Origin: Caryophanales bacterium
Lineage (GTDB): Bacteria > Bacillota > Bacilli > Exiguobacteriales > Exiguobacteriaceae
DNA: 64,000 nt
Direction: 5' to 3'
Assembly: GCA_902363455.1 (NCBI GenBank)
Contig: CABJAC010000001.1
Coordinates: forward strand, 372,001 to 436,000
The notes below the pieces were generated by a model. It was given only the letters and a program-made list of their open reading frames with translations. It was not told the DNA's origin and did no database searches. Shown piece after piece: positions 36,519 through 46,556 of this stretch. The position numbers and the translations under genes are program-made. The number at the start of each line of letters is the position of its first letter. Positions within the stretch are counted from its first letter, which is position 1.

Positions 36519-37175
36519 ATGATTCAAACGATTTTATTTGATCTCGACGGGACGTTGATCGATACGAACCCGCTCATCCTGAAAAGTTTTGAGCATACAC
36601 TCAGTTATTACTATCCGGACCGGACGTTTACGCAAGCTGAACTGCTTCCGTTCATCGGTCCGACACTCGAGAAGTCGTTTTCGGAAATGAACGCCGACCA
36701 ATGGAAAGAGATGGTCGCATTTTACCGCAGCTACAACATTGCGATGCATGACGCGCTCGTGCTCGAGTATCCGGGTGTGCTCGACGGATTACGTCGATTA
36801 AAGGAACAAGGTTATAAAATGGCGGTCGTGACATCAAAAAGCCGTCGTGTCGCGTTGCAAGGAATCGAATTATTCGGACTGAGCCATCTGTTTGACGCTG
36901 TTATTGCGGCAGATGACGTGACGGAAGAGAAGCCAGCTGTTGAACCGTTTGAAAAAGCGATGGCACTGCTCGGCGCGACACGTGAGGAAACGATCATGGT
37001 CGGTGACAACGATACGGATATCCACGGCGGAAAAAATGCCGGACTCAAGACCGTTGCCGTCGGATGGGCGATTAAAGGCCGACCGTATCTCGAGGCATTG
37101 CAACCGGATTTGATCATTGATTCGATGGAACAGCTCGGAGACTGGATCGAGGCCGAAAATGCCAAGACGGACTGA
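36519..37175 (+). CDS. ppaX: Pyrophosphatase PpaX (HAD family)
   Basis: A 218-residue HAD hydrolase that removes the pyrophosphate released when HprK dephosphorylates HPr. HAD motif I is [11 protein letters not shown], motif II lies in AVVTSKSR and motif IV in [12 protein letters not shown]. The ATG at 36519 gives the normal length; GGGAGG is 12 bases upstream. It follows lgt and hprK as in B. subtilis. Confidence 0.93.
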   Translation: MIQTILFDLDGTLIDTNPLILKSFEHTLSYYYPDRTFTQAELLPFIGPTLEKSFSEMNADQWKEMVAFYRSYNIAMHDALVLEYPGVLDGLRRLKEQGYKMAVVTSKSRRVALQGIELFGLSHLFDAVIAADDVTEEKPAVEPFEKAMALLGATREETIMVGDNDTDIHGGKNAGLKTVAVGWAIKGRPYLEALQPDLIIDSMEQLGDWIEAENAKTD

Positions 37176-37641
37176 CCGGTATCACGTCGGGTCGACGAAC
37201 CCGCTTTGGCACATGTACCGGACCGTTTCATTTTTTAAAGTGATGTGGTGTTTCGTCATCATCACGATCGGTCGCTTTTCACCGTCGCTCCGTTTCAAGA
37301 ACAGTTTGTACCGGACGTGTTTGCGGATGAAGATCGGCGACCGGACGGCACTTGCCTTGATGGTCATGCCGGATACGATGTTCCCGGAGCGGATTACGAT
37401 CGGGTCCAATACGATCATTGGTTTTAACACAACGATTCTCTGTCATGAATATTTGACGACCGAATACCGCATCGGCAACGTGACAATCGGCAATGATGTC
37501 TTGATTGGGGCAAACGTGACGATTTTACCGGGAGTAACGATTGGTGACGGCGCAATGGTCGGAGCGGGTTCAGTCGTCCATCGGGATATTTTGCCCGGTG
37601 AACGCGTCTCGAGTCAGCCGTTGCGTCGACATGAAATGTGA
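37159..37641 (+). CDS. Hexapeptide-repeat acetyltransferase (YvoF-like)
   Basis: A 160-residue left-handed beta-helix acyltransferase. Hexapeptide repeats are seen in [16 protein letters not shown] and [20 protein letters not shown]. The ATG at 37159 overlaps the end of ppaX by 17 bases; a longer frame from 37117 would lie inside ppaX. Substrate unknown. Position after ppaX matches yvoF of B. subtilis. Confidence 0.88.
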   Translation: MPRRTDRYHVGSTNPLWHMYRTVSFFKVMWCFVIITIGRFSPSLRFKNSLYRTCLRMKIGDRTALALMVMPDTMFPERITIGSNTIIGFNTTILCHEYLTTEYRIGNVTIGNDVLIGANVTILPGVTIGDGAMVGAGSVVHRDILPGERVSSQPLRRHEM

Positions 37642-37670
37642 CAAAAATGTGAGAAGGAGGAGATGATGAG

Positions 37671-38051
37671 ATGACTCAAATCCGCTTTACGTATAAAACG
37701 GGAAAGTATTTTGGGAGATTATTTGCTGAACGACCGCAAGGGTTGGTCGTCGAAGTGTTAGCTGTCGAAAAACATCCGATTCAAGGTGACCTGCACAATC
37801 CGAATCAGGTGGACGTACCGCTGTTTCATGTCCGTCCCGCCTTACACCCGCACGAAAAAGTAACGGTTGCCCCAAGTGTCGTTTATGCCTATGAAGGTGA
37901 GATTCCGACCTATGCGGACAGTCTGCGGGAAGCGTATACGAAAGAGGTCGACCGCTTGAATCGTCAAAATCCGGAGACGGATGCTTTCGTACAAAAATGC
38001 TTGGAGAATTTCAAAGAACTGGAATCGATTTATGCGAAACGTTGGGGGTAA
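37671..38051 (+). CDS. kapB: KapB-family protein
   Basis: A 126-residue protein matching the KapB family (YKTGKYFGRLFAERPQGLVV, then HPIQGDLHNPNQVDVPLFH). In B. subtilis KapB is a lipoprotein-linked partner of the sporulation kinase KinB. No kinase gene is adjacent and no spore genes are seen in the window, so a more general role is likely. GAAGGAGGAG lies upstream of the ATG at 37671. Confidence 0.78.
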   Translation: MTQIRFTYKTGKYFGRLFAERPQGLVVEVLAVEKHPIQGDLHNPNQVDVPLFHVRPALHPHEKVTVAPSVVYAYEGEIPTYADSLREAYTKEVDRLNRQNPETDAFVQKCLENFKELESIYAKRWG

Positions 38052-38067
38052 ACCCCGGCGTTTTTTT
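38040..38067 (+). terminator. Terminator of the hprK-kapB run
   Basis: CGTTGGGG, TAAA-type loop, CCCCGGCG and a run of seven T, starting inside the last codons of kapB. Confidence 0.82.
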
Positions 38068-38070
38068 CTG

Positions 38071-38099
38071 TTGCAACGCTTTCCGAGATAGGTTATTCT
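38071..38099 (+). promoter_or_regulatory. Promoter of the TPR protein gene
   Basis: TTGCAA at 38071-38076 and TATTCT at 38094-38099 with a 17-base spacer. Confidence 0.6.
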
Positions 38100-38147
38100 T
38101 GTCTCTGCAACTACGAAACCAGATTTAGATTTATGGGGGCTTGAATC

Positions 38148-39632
38148 ATGATGGAATTAACCGAATACAAAGCAGACCCCTTTGCGATCACAACGCGCCA
38201 AGCGGAACTTTTTTATTTCCGCGGACGGAAGGCGCACCGGGAAGGGCGACTGGAAGAAGCGGTCTATCATCTCGACGAAGCAACGGCGCTTCAACCGAAT
38301 GATGTCCGTTATCTTTTGCGTTACGCCCGTGTTTTGTTTGAGACAGGCGAGATCAACCACGCCAATGACGTCTTAAAACAAGTACGGACGCTCGACCAGT
38401 CAAATACCGAATCATTGTTTTATTTAGCGAACAATTACGCGCACGTTTCCTTATATGAAGAGGCAAAACAATATGCGCTTGACTATTTATCCAGTGCACC
38501 AAATGGAAAACACGCAGAGGCATCGGCCGCACTCGTGGAACTGATTGATCTCGAACAAGAGATGGAAGACGACGATGAGGATGAACTGATTCGGTTACAT
38601 GCTCAGGCACAACGTCAAATCGATAAAGGCATGTTATTTGCGGCACAAGAGACACTCGAATCGTTGATTGTCGAGTATCCGACGTTTTGGCCGGCATATA
38701 ACAACCTTGCGATTGTCGAGTTTTATCTCGGTGAAAACGACCGTGCTTTCGCATCACTTGAACAGGTGCTTGACGGTAATCCGGGTAACTTACATGCTCT
38801 TTGTAATACGCTCGTGCTGCTGCATGAGATGGGACAAGATGAAGAAGCACATCTTTTATCGAAAAAACTCGAGCACGTCCGCTCCGTGAACCTTGAGACA
38901 CGGTATAAGGTGGCTTCGACGCTTGCCATCATCGGTCGCCATGATTTGGCGTATGAAGAGCTGAAATTACTGGAACGCCGCGGCTACCGGGGAGATCCGT
39001 TATTTGGCCACTGGTTGTCGATTTCAGCGTTCAAGACGGGACACGTCGAAGAAGCTGCTGCCTTCCTTCAATCGAAAGAAGCACAGGGTATGCGGGAAGA
39101 GCAGGAAGCGTACGACATCCGTCATAACCTTCAGTTTCGTTCCGCATTGATCCAAGCCTTAAAAACGGAAGATGATGTCTCGCGGATTTTTACAGCGCTG
39201 TTACTCGGGAAACTGAATGACGGCGAAGCACGACTGGCGTTGTCAATGATGCCGGAAGTAACAGATCAACCGGACGTGTTGGCATTGACGGATCAAATTC
39301 TCCACGAAATGAACGGGGAGCACGAGATTGTCGATGCGCGGATTCACCGTGCTTTGATGACGATTCGTCTTGCGGAACGGTATGTATCCGATGAGGAACG
39401 GATGAGTCTTGAAGGTGATTTTTATGAACGCTTCGCCCGGCTTGTCCTCAGTGGAGAGACGTTTGACTCGATTGAACGGTCGGCTGCGGCATTGATTTAC
39501 CTGTTTCACGATGTCCGTGAAGGGATGTTGATTGAAGAGTGTGCCGGATTGGTCGACGTTTCGTTTGACGAAGTCGCAGCGACGATCCGTGCCTATCAGC
39601 GCCTTTTAAACCCGGCTCGTGCAAAGTGTTAG
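38148..39632 (+). CDS. Tetratricopeptide repeat protein
   Basis: A 494-residue soluble protein rich in TPR helices, for example AYLHL-like blocks at about 22-55 (GRKAHREGRLEEAVYHLDEA) and about 180-215 (YNNLAIVEFYLGENDRAFAS). TPR arrays bind other proteins; the partner is unknown. The start can be either of two adjacent ATG codons at 38148 and 38151. A TPR gene also precedes trxB in B. subtilis (yvcD region), so this is a conserved neighbour. Confidence 0.85.
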   Translation: MMELTEYKADPFAITTRQAELFYFRGRKAHREGRLEEAVYHLDEATALQPNDVRYLLRYARVLFETGEINHANDVLKQVRTLDQSNTESLFYLANNYAHVSLYEEAKQYALDYLSSAPNGKHAEASAALVELIDLEQEMEDDDEDELIRLHAQAQRQIDKGMLFAAQETLESLIVEYPTFWPAYNNLAIVEFYLGENDRAFASLEQVLDGNPGNLHALCNTLVLLHEMGQDEEAHLLSKKLEHVRSVNLETRYKVASTLAIIGRHDLAYEELKLLERRGYRGDPLFGHWLSISAFKTGHVEEAAAFLQSKEAQGMREEQEAYDIRHNLQFRSALIQALKTEDDVSRIFTALLLGKLNDGEARLALSMMPEVTDQPDVLALTDQILHEMNGEHEIVDARIHRALMTIRLAERYVSDEERMSLEGDFYERFARLVLSGETFDSIERSAAALIYLFHDVREGMLIEECAGLVDVSFDEVAATIRAYQRLLNPARAKC

Positions 39633-40655
<1,023 letters not shown>

Positions 40656-40659
40656 TTTG

Positions 40660-40708
40660 GGAACCAGCTTGGTTGGAGGCACTTCCATCAAGCTGGCTCT
40701 TTTTTTAT
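40660..40708 (+). terminator. Terminator of trxB
   Basis: GAACCAGCTTG and CAAGCTGGCTC pair around a long loop and are followed by a run of seven T. A TATACT -10 candidate for rapZ begins right after it, at 40711. Confidence 0.8.
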
Positions 40709-40766
40709 GTTATACTGAAACGAGAGTGAAAAATACACACGGAACTGTTGTCTGGAGGGCGAAGAG

Positions 40767-41636
40767 ATGGAACAGAATCAACCGCAACTGGTCATCATTA
40801 CAGGAATGAGCGGCGCCGGAAAAACGGTCGCGATGAATAGCTTTGAAGACTTAGGTTATTTTTGTGTCGACAATTTACCGCCGACGCTGCTGCCACAATT
40901 GATTGAAGTGATTGGGCAGGTGCGTCCGAAAATCGCCGTCGCCATCGATACACGAGCTCGTGATTTCATTGACAGTTTTTTTGTCGTTTATGAAGACCTG
41001 AAGAAGACGAATCTGCAAATCCGGATGCTGTATCTCGATGCCCGTAACGAAGTGCTTGTCCGCCGGTACAAAGAATCCCGCCGTTCGCACCCGCTTGCTC
41101 CGACGGCGTCACCGCTGATCGGAATTGAGCGGGAACGGACATTGCTCGAAGGATTCCGTGATAAAGCCCAGTTGTTGATGGATACGAGTGATATCAAGCC
41201 GCTCGTCTTAAAAGAACGGATTTTAAAAGAGTTTACGGCCGGCGAACGGATTCCGTTCACCGTCAACGTGATGTCGTTTGGATTTAAGCATGGTCTGCCG
41301 CTCGATGCAGATCTTGTGTTTGACCTGCGTTTCCTGCCAAATCCGTTTTACATTCCAGAACTTCGTCCGAAGACCGGACTTGATCTCGAAGTCTCGTCAT
41401 ATGTCATGCAATGGCCGGAAGCGAAGCTGTTTTATAAAAAGCTCGTCGATCTGCTCGAATTCCTGATTCCGCAGTATGAGCGGGAAGGGAAATCGCAACT
41501 CGTCATTGCGCTTGGCTGTACAGGCGGAAAACACCGTTCGATTACATTTGCGGAAGCGATCAGCAAAGAGTTCAAGAACCAATACCATGTCGTGACGAAC
41601 CACCGGGATTATGTCCATGCGAAGGAGGAAAAGTGA
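40767..41636 (+). CDS. rapZ: RNase adapter/nucleotide-binding protein RapZ (YvcJ)
   Basis: A 289-residue P-loop protein. Walker A is GMSGAGKT at 13-20, and the C-terminal domain has the family pattern [14 protein letters not shown]. In enterobacteria RapZ controls a small RNA for glucosamine-6-phosphate synthesis; in Bacillus YvcJ affects competence. GGAGGGCGAAGAG precedes the ATG. The stop overlaps the start of glmR. Confidence 0.96.
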   Translation: MEQNQPQLVIITGMSGAGKTVAMNSFEDLGYFCVDNLPPTLLPQLIEVIGQVRPKIAVAIDTRARDFIDSFFVVYEDLKKTNLQIRMLYLDARNEVLVRRYKESRRSHPLAPTASPLIGIERERTLLEGFRDKAQLLMDTSDIKPLVLKERILKEFTAGERIPFTVNVMSFGFKHGLPLDADLVFDLRFLPNPFYIPELRPKTGLDLEVSSYVMQWPEAKLFYKKLVDLLEFLIPQYEREGKSQLVIALGCTGGKHRSITFAEAISKEFKNQYHVVTNHRDYVHAKEEK

Positions 41637-42634
41637 TGAAATGGGAACGAAAAGTCGTCGCCATCGGCGGAGGAACGGGCCTATCGACTCTTTTGCGCGG
41701 ACTCAAACACTATCCGCTTGATATCACGGCCATCGTTACGGTCGCCGACGACGGGGGCAGTTCGGGTCGTCTGCGGACGGAATTCAATATGTTGCCGCCG
41801 GGCGATATCCGAAACGTCATCGTCTCGCTCTCGAAGTCCGAGACGTTGATGGACCGGATCATGCAGTACCGGTTTGAGACGGGAGAAGGATTGCATGGTC
41901 ACTCGCTCGGTAACTTGATGCTGACGGCTGCGACCCAGCTTTGTAACGGTTCGTTCGTCGAAGCGATTGGTGTCATGGGACAGCTCTTGAATGCGGAAGG
42001 GAAAGTCTATCCGGCGACGGAGCGGACGATTACGTTATGTGCCGAGTTTGAGGACGGATCGATCGTTAAAGGCGAGTCCCTGATTCCGAAAGTCGGCAAA
42101 GTCATCGAGCGGATTTTTCTCGAAGAAGAAAACGTCCGTCCGGTTCCGGAAGCGATTCAAGCGATTCTCGACGCCGATGTCATCGTCCTTGGACCGGGCA
42201 GTCTTTATACGAGTATCATTCCGAACGTCTTAATCGAAGAAATCCGGGATGCAATCAAACAAGCCCTGGCACCGGTCGTCTATATTTGCAATGTCATGAC
42301 CCAACCGGGAGAAACGACGGCGTTCACAGCAAACGATCACTTGAATGTCCTCGAACGATTCCTCGGCAAAGGCGTGATTGATACGATCATCGTTAATAAC
42401 GAATCAATCGATGTCAGCTATCTCCGTAAGTATCAAAAGGATCATGCCGACATCGTGACATATGATGAATCAAGTTTTGAAGAAGCAGGAATTGAAGTAC
42501 TCGCGGACGATATCGTCGATTATAACCATCACTTCATCCGCCACGATTCAGATGCGGTGGCAAGTTTGGTCATGCGAAAGGTGCTGTCGATCCGTCGAGT
42601 CCGTCAATTCGAAGGAGAGGAGGAACTGACGTGA
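41636..42634 (+). CDS. glmR: Gluconeogenesis factor GlmR (YvcK/CofD-like)
   Basis: A 332-residue CofD-like protein that binds UDP-GlcNAc and supports envelope precursor synthesis during gluconeogenic growth. The family signature [18 protein letters not shown] is at the start, with [12 protein letters not shown] next. The ATG at 41636 overlaps the rapZ stop; AAGGAGGAAAA lies upstream. The stop overlaps the GTG of whiA. Confidence 0.96.
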   Translation: MKWERKVVAIGGGTGLSTLLRGLKHYPLDITAIVTVADDGGSSGRLRTEFNMLPPGDIRNVIVSLSKSETLMDRIMQYRFETGEGLHGHSLGNLMLTAATQLCNGSFVEAIGVMGQLLNAEGKVYPATERTITLCAEFEDGSIVKGESLIPKVGKVIERIFLEEENVRPVPEAIQAILDADVIVLGPGSLYTSIIPNVLIEEIRDAIKQALAPVVYICNVMTQPGETTAFTANDHLNVLERFLGKGVIDTIIVNNESIDVSYLRKYQKDHADIVTYDESSFEEAGIEVLADDIVDYNHHFIRHDSDAVASLVMRKVLSIRRVRQFEGEEELT

Positions 42635-43587
42635 GTTTTGCATCGGAAGTCAAAAAAGAACTAACCCAGATCGCGATCACCGATCATGAGATGAAGGCGG
42701 AGCTTGCTGCTTTAGCACGCATGAACGGAGCGATTTCGTTTGGTCTCGGACGCGGATTGACGCTTGATATCTCAACGGAAAATGCGTCGATTGCCCGCCG
42801 GATTTACTCATTGCTCAAACGTGCTTACGCGGTCCATCTGGATTTATTGGTCCGAAAGAAAATGCGCCTGAAGAAAAATAATGTCTACATCGTCCGTGTC
42901 AAACAACAAGCGGATAAAATTCTGCAGGATCTCGGGATTTTAGGCGAAGGGTTTACGATGATCCGATCAATCAGTGATTCGATTCTGCACGATGAACGCC
43001 GTGCCCGCGCCTATCTGCGCGGTGCCTTTTTAGCCGGCGGATCGTTGAATAATCCGGCAACTTCGTCGTATCATCTTGAAATCTTCAGTCTGTATGAAGA
43101 ACACAATGCAGCATTACGCAGCCTGACGAATCAATTTGATTTAAATGCGAAAGCGATCGAGCGGAAAAAAGGGCATATTCTTTACATTAAAGAGAGTGAG
43201 AAGATTTCTGATTTTCTTAAACTCGTCGGAGCGACATACTCGATGTTGCGGTTCGAAGATGTCCGGATTTTAAAAGATATGCGGAATTCGGTCAACCGGC
43301 TCGTCAACTGCGAGACGGCGAATCTCAACAAGACGGTTGGAGCGGCACTGCGCCAGGTCGAGAACATCAAGTTTCTTGAACGAACGGTCGGACTTGATGT
43401 TTTGCCGGACAAACTGAAAGAAATCGCCGTTTTGCGTGTGACCCATCAAGACGTGACATTACAAGAGTTAGGTGAGATGGTTGAAAGTGGTTCCATCTCG
43501 AAATCCGGAATCAATCATCGATTGCGCAAGATTGATCAAATCGCGGATAAAATCCGTAACGGAGAGTCGATGACGGGGGCTCTGTAG
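42631..43587 (+). CDS. whiA: DNA-binding protein WhiA
   Basis: A 318-residue protein with an N-terminal LAGLIDADG-like fold lacking nuclease residues ([15 protein letters not shown]) and a C-terminal helix-turn-helix ([20 protein letters not shown]). WhiA affects cell division and chromosome segregation. The GTG at 42631 overlaps the glmR stop by four bases and follows GGAGAGGAGG. Confidence 0.96.
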   Translation: MSFASEVKKELTQIAITDHEMKAELAALARMNGAISFGLGRGLTLDISTENASIARRIYSLLKRAYAVHLDLLVRKKMRLKKNNVYIVRVKQQADKILQDLGILGEGFTMIRSISDSILHDERRARAYLRGAFLAGGSLNNPATSSYHLEIFSLYEEHNAALRSLTNQFDLNAKAIERKKGHILYIKESEKISDFLKLVGATYSMLRFEDVRILKDMRNSVNRLVNCETANLNKTVGAALRQVENIKFLERTVGLDVLPDKLKEIAVLRVTHQDVTLQELGEMVESGSISKSGINHRLRKIDQIADKIRNGESMTGAL

Positions 43588-43595
43588 GGAGTCAC

Positions 43596-43624
43596 TTGCG
43601 AGATGAAGCATAGTCTACTATAAT
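43596..43624 (+). promoter_or_regulatory. Promoter of the ribbon-helix-helix gene
   Basis: TTGCGA at 43596-43601 and a consensus TATAAT at 43619-43624 with a 17-base spacer. The downstream gene can thus be expressed apart from whiA. Confidence 0.72.
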
Positions 43625-43668
43625 ATATAGTCGGTGCAACTAAATGTTCGAATTAAGGAGTTTTTGAA

Positions 43669-43905
43669 ATGGCTAATGAGAAAAAACGTATTTCGCTGAC
43701 AGTAGACGCGAAGTTTGATGAAGTCTTGACGAAAAAAGCAAAAATGATTGGTGTACCAAAAAGTACGCTCGTCGCATTTGCAACATCGTTATTCTTGAAA
43801 CAGTTACAAGCGGAAGAAGAACTTTCACCGCATGCGAACGGAATTTACACATTGATTCGCGAAAACCACGATATCGTTTCTGATATCACAGATTTGATCG
43901 ACTAA
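43669..43905 (+). CDS. Small ribbon-helix-helix-like protein in the crh position
   Basis: A 78-residue protein. Residues 5-45 (KRISLTVDAKFDEVLTKKAK, then MIGVPKSTLVAFATSLFLKQ) resemble a CopG/Arc-type ribbon-helix-helix fold, so it may bind DNA. The C-terminal part is helical and acidic. TTAAGGAG lies upstream of the ATG. In B. subtilis the gene after whiA is crh, an HPr paralogue; this protein is not HPr-like. It has its own promoter and terminator. A toxin partner is not present. Confidence 0.72.
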   Translation: MANEKKRISLTVDAKFDEVLTKKAKMIGVPKSTLVAFATSLFLKQLQAEEELSPHANGIYTLIRENHDIVSDITDLID

Positions 43906-43913
43906 TGAATCAG

Positions 43914-43970
43914 GACCTCTGTCCGCGTCTGTTTCGAGAGAAGAGACGCAAGGGACAGAGGTCTTTTTTT
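43914..43970 (+). terminator. Terminator of the ribbon-helix-helix gene
   Basis: ACCTCTGTCC and GGACAGAGGT pair around an inner GCGTCT/AGACGC stem and are followed by a T run. Confidence 0.88.
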
Positions 43971-43978
43971 GACGGCAC

Positions 43979-44010
43979 AAAAAAACCGCCTTCGCAATCA
44001 GCGAAGACGG
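43979..44010 (-). terminator. Terminator of clpP
   Basis: On the minus strand CCGTCTTCGC, a short loop and GCGAAGGCGG pair and are followed by seven T. Confidence 0.88.
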
Positions 44011-44021
44011 ATGAATGAAAA

Positions 44022-44600
44022 TTATGCACGTTCCATGACACGGTCGATTAAACCGTAATCGGCTGCTGCTTGAGCAGACATAAAGTTATCGCGCTCTGTA
44101 TCACGCTCGATGACTTCAAGGGGTTGTCCTGTGTTTTCAGCCATGATTTTGTTAAGGTGTTCACGCATTTTGATGATGCGTTCTGCATGGATTTTGATGT
44201 CCGATGCTTGACCTTGTGTACCACCGAGTGGTTGGTGGATCATGATTTCAGCGTTCGGAAGAGCGAAACGTTTTCCTTTAGCGCCGGCTTGAAGCAAGAA
44301 TGCACCCATCGATGCAGCCATTCCGATACAGATCGTTGAAACTTGTGGTTTGATGAAGTTCATCGTATCGTAAATCGCCATTCCCGCTGTGATTGAACCA
44401 CCCGGGCTGTTGATGTAAAGCGAAATTTCTTTATCTGGATCTTCTGCTGCTAGGAACAGCAACTGGGCAACGACTGAGTTGGCGACGTTGTCGTCAATCG
44501 CGCTCCCGAGAAGGATGATGCGGTCTTTCAGTAAACGCGAGTAGATATCGTAAGCACGTTCCCCGCGGTTGGTTTGTTCGATGACTGTTGGAATTAACAT
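44022..44600 (-). CDS. clpP: ATP-dependent Clp protease proteolytic subunit
   Basis: A 192-residue serine protease that forms the two-ring ClpP chamber fed by ClpC, ClpE or ClpX. The triad is complete: Ser97 in [11 protein letters not shown], His122 in MIHQPLGG and Asp171 in ERDNFMS. GGAGGC lies upstream of the ATG at 44600. It is a single gene under a CtsR-type operator. Confidence 0.98.
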   Translation of the reverse strand: MLIPTVIEQTNRGERAYDIYSRLLKDRIILLGSAIDDNVANSVVAQLLFLAAEDPDKEISLYINSPGGSITAGMAIYDTMNFIKPQVSTICIGMAASMGAFLLQAGAKGKRFALPNAEIMIHQPLGGTQGQASDIKIHAERIIKMREHLNKIMAENTGQPLEVIERDTERDNFMSAQAAADYGLIDRVMERA

Positions 44601-44651
44601 AGTCTTTGCCTCCTTATGGTTGGTATGTAACTCATATTCGACTTGTCCTTA

Positions 44652-44681
44652 TCATAATCCTTTGGTCAATATTGGTCAAAA
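44652..44681 (-). promoter_or_regulatory. clpP promoter with CtsR operator
   Basis: The plus strand reads GGTCAATATTGGTCAAA at 44665-44681, a direct heptad repeat matching the CtsR consensus RGTCAAA-N3-RGTCAAA with one mismatch. On the minus strand TTGACC (44680-44675) and TATGAT (44657-44652) form a -35 and -10 with a 17-base spacer. The operator covers the -35 box, so CtsR would repress clpP until heat stress. Confidence 0.85.
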
Positions 44682-44742
44682 GATACGCTGTAGGTTTTAT
44701 GTATTTTTCCTGAAACGGATGTCACTAAACATATCAGTATAG

Positions 44743-44772
44743 AAAAAAGGCAACACCGATAACGGCATTGCC
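44743..44772 (-). terminator. Terminator of the tRNA-Arg gene
   Basis: On the minus strand AGGCAATGCCG, a short loop and CGGTGTTGCCT pair and are followed by a T run. Confidence 0.82.
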
Positions 44773-44786
44773 TGTAGATTCAAGTA

Positions 44787-44862
44787 TGGTACACCCGGAG
44801 AGATTTGAACTCCCGACACCTGGTACCGGAAACCAGTGCTCTATCCCCTGAGCTACGGGTGC
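44787..44862 (-). tRNA. tRNA-Arg (anticodon CCG)
   Basis: On the minus strand a 76-base tRNA with encoded CCA folds into the cloverleaf. The acceptor arms are GCACCCG and CGGGTGT (one G-U pair), the anticodon stem is CTGGT/ACCAG with loop TTCCGGT, and the T arm contains GTTCAAATC. The anticodon CCG reads the arginine codon CGG. Confidence 0.95.
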
Positions 44863-45030
44863 ATGTTTTTACTGAACAATTAATAGTATACCGACATTTT
44901 TTCAGGAAAGCAATACTAGATTGTGAAAATTCTTGTTTTTTTACAGATGGCTTGAATCCGGATAAGAACGCACTGGTCGATTATACTAGGAACAGGTACC
45001 GATTAAGTCTGAGAGATGGAAGGTGAAGGG

Positions 45031-46182
45031 ATGGAACAGAAGCAGGAACAGACACAGCGTCTCGTCATGTCAGCGTCGCATTTGTTTCAACTGGCGGTCC
45101 TTGAAGAATCACGGACGGAGCTTGAGGAACATCTCTATCGAATCATTCGACGCGCCACGCCGTACAGACATAATGGAAGAAAAACGATTCATCCGGATCT
45201 TGAGCAGGTGGCGGACCGGATCGAGTCGTTTGAAGCCGATCTTCTGAAGCAAATACGTTTAGAATCGGTCAGACAGGAAATAAGATATATGGCGGAACAA
45301 CTCATCATGTACTTAGATGCGGATGGATTACTCAGAACGACGGATGCACAACTTGCCACTAGTTTAAAAAGTGAAGCCACGCTGATCAAGCAGGCCCGGC
45401 AACTTCTTAAACGATGCGAGCCCACCGGTATCGCGGCACGTTCGGAGACAGAGTGTCGGCTGTTGCATGCCATGGAGCTCGAAGACACCGAACTGATGGA
45501 CCGAATGGGAGAACTCGCGGACGGTCTGTCACTTCAACACGTCTTAGACCGGATTGACGATGAGGAAGAACGGCGACGCATCAAACAACAGATCAATCGG
45601 TTGCCGAAGACTCCGCTGTTACCGGAAACGAACACCGTTACGATGCCGGAAGCGGAAGTTCGGATGATTGAAGGTCAACTTCAAGTGGAGTGGTATGATT
45701 TACCGCTCGACGCAGCGTGGACGAATCTTGAAGAAGCAAAACCTTTTTTAAGCGCCTACGAACGGCGACGTGTCACGTTACAGGCAATCTTAGATGCCAT
45801 CATGAAACGGCAGGCGAGATGGTTTCAAGGCGAACTTCACCTTGAACCGCTCACGAAAAAGGAAATCGCGGAACAAACCGGACATCATCCGTCGACGGTT
45901 GGTCGGGCGATTGCGCACAAAACGGTTCGGACGATCCACGGGACACTCGGTCTCGAAAACTTTTTTGTCTCCCGCACGAAGGACGGGACGTCGAGTTTTT
46001 TGATCAAGGTCCGGATTGCGCAAGTTATTCGGGAAACGGTGGCACCGTTGTCGGATCAGCAAATTACAGAGCGTCTGGAAGCGGACGGCATCCGTGTCGC
46101 ACGACGGACGGTCGCGAAGTACCGGGCGAGTCTTGACTTGACCCGGTCCGATATTTTGAAGCAACGAGAGGCGAAAGACTAA
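45031..46182 (+). CDS. rpoN: RNA polymerase sigma-54 factor (SigL/RpoN)
   Basis: A 383-residue sigma-54. The N-terminal activator-interaction region is short and Gln-rich, the core-binding region lies in the middle (GLLRTTDAQLATSL, LLKRCEPTGIAARS), and the RpoN box ARRTVAKYR sits near the C-terminus (about 357-365). It is shorter than B. subtilis SigL (about 436). I start at the ATG at 45031, five bases after AAGGTG; an earlier ATG at 45016 is also open. No bacterial enhancer-binding protein is encoded in the window. Confidence 0.95.
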   Translation: MEQKQEQTQRLVMSASHLFQLAVLEESRTELEEHLYRIIRRATPYRHNGRKTIHPDLEQVADRIESFEADLLKQIRLESVRQEIRYMAEQLIMYLDADGLLRTTDAQLATSLKSEATLIKQARQLLKRCEPTGIAARSETECRLLHAMELEDTELMDRMGELADGLSLQHVLDRIDDEEERRRIKQQINRLPKTPLLPETNTVTMPEAEVRMIEGQLQVEWYDLPLDAAWTNLEEAKPFLSAYERRRVTLQAILDAIMKRQARWFQGELHLEPLTKKEIAEQTGHHPSTVGRAIAHKTVRTIHGTLGLENFFVSRTKDGTSSFLIKVRIAQVIRETVAPLSDQQITERLEADGIRVARRTVAKYRASLDLTRSDILKQREAKD

Positions 46183-46442
46183 TGCAAACAAAAGAACACA
46201 AGACCTTAACACTGTATTCACGTCCGGGTTGTACGCTATGTGGGGAAGCCGCCGTCTTACTTGATTTCGTACTGGATGAGTTCCCCGAGTGGACGTTCGA
46301 AGAAATCAACATTGAAGAAGATGCAGCGCTCAGCTTACGGTTTTTATATGAAATTCCAGTCGTCATGCATCAGTCTGAAATTTGGAGTTATGGCAAATTT
46401 GAGACAGATACACTAAGAAACCGCTTACTTGAAAAAAGTTAA
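46182..46442 (+). CDS. Glutaredoxin-like protein
   Basis: An 86-residue protein of the thioredoxin fold. The likely redox motif is CTLC in YSRPGCTLCGEA, with a cis-proline region in EIPVVMHQ. Its ATG at 46182 overlaps the rpoN stop (TAATG), so the two are translationally coupled. Such a pair just before cggR is known in Bacillales genomes. Its partner is unknown. Confidence 0.85.
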   Translation: MQTKEHKTLTLYSRPGCTLCGEAAVLLDFVLDEFPEWTFEEINIEEDAALSLRFLYEIPVVMHQSEIWSYGKFETDTLRNRLLEKS

Positions 46443-46452
46443 AGGGCGAGGC

Positions 46453-46481
46453 TTGAAACCTCGAACGCAGGCTGTTATAGT
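46453..46481 (+). promoter_or_regulatory. Promoter of the glycolytic operon
   Basis: TTGAAA at 46453-46458 and TATAGT at 46476-46481 with a 17-base spacer; a close sigma-A match. Confidence 0.82.
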
Positions 46482-46495
46482 GAGGGTGTACCAAG

Positions 46496-46530
46496 TGGGA
46501 CAAGATACGACACGCGGGACGTAAAGTGTC
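46496..46530 (+). promoter_or_regulatory. CggR operator
   Basis: Two half-sites in the known CggR arrangement: GGGAC-N6-CGAC (first, altered) and CGGGAC-N6-TGTC at 46515-46530 (second, perfect). It lies just downstream of the -10 box, so bound CggR would block elongation, and fructose-1,6-bisphosphate would relieve it. Confidence 0.82.
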
Positions 46531-46556
46531 CAGCAACTTGAGAGGAGCGGGAATAC

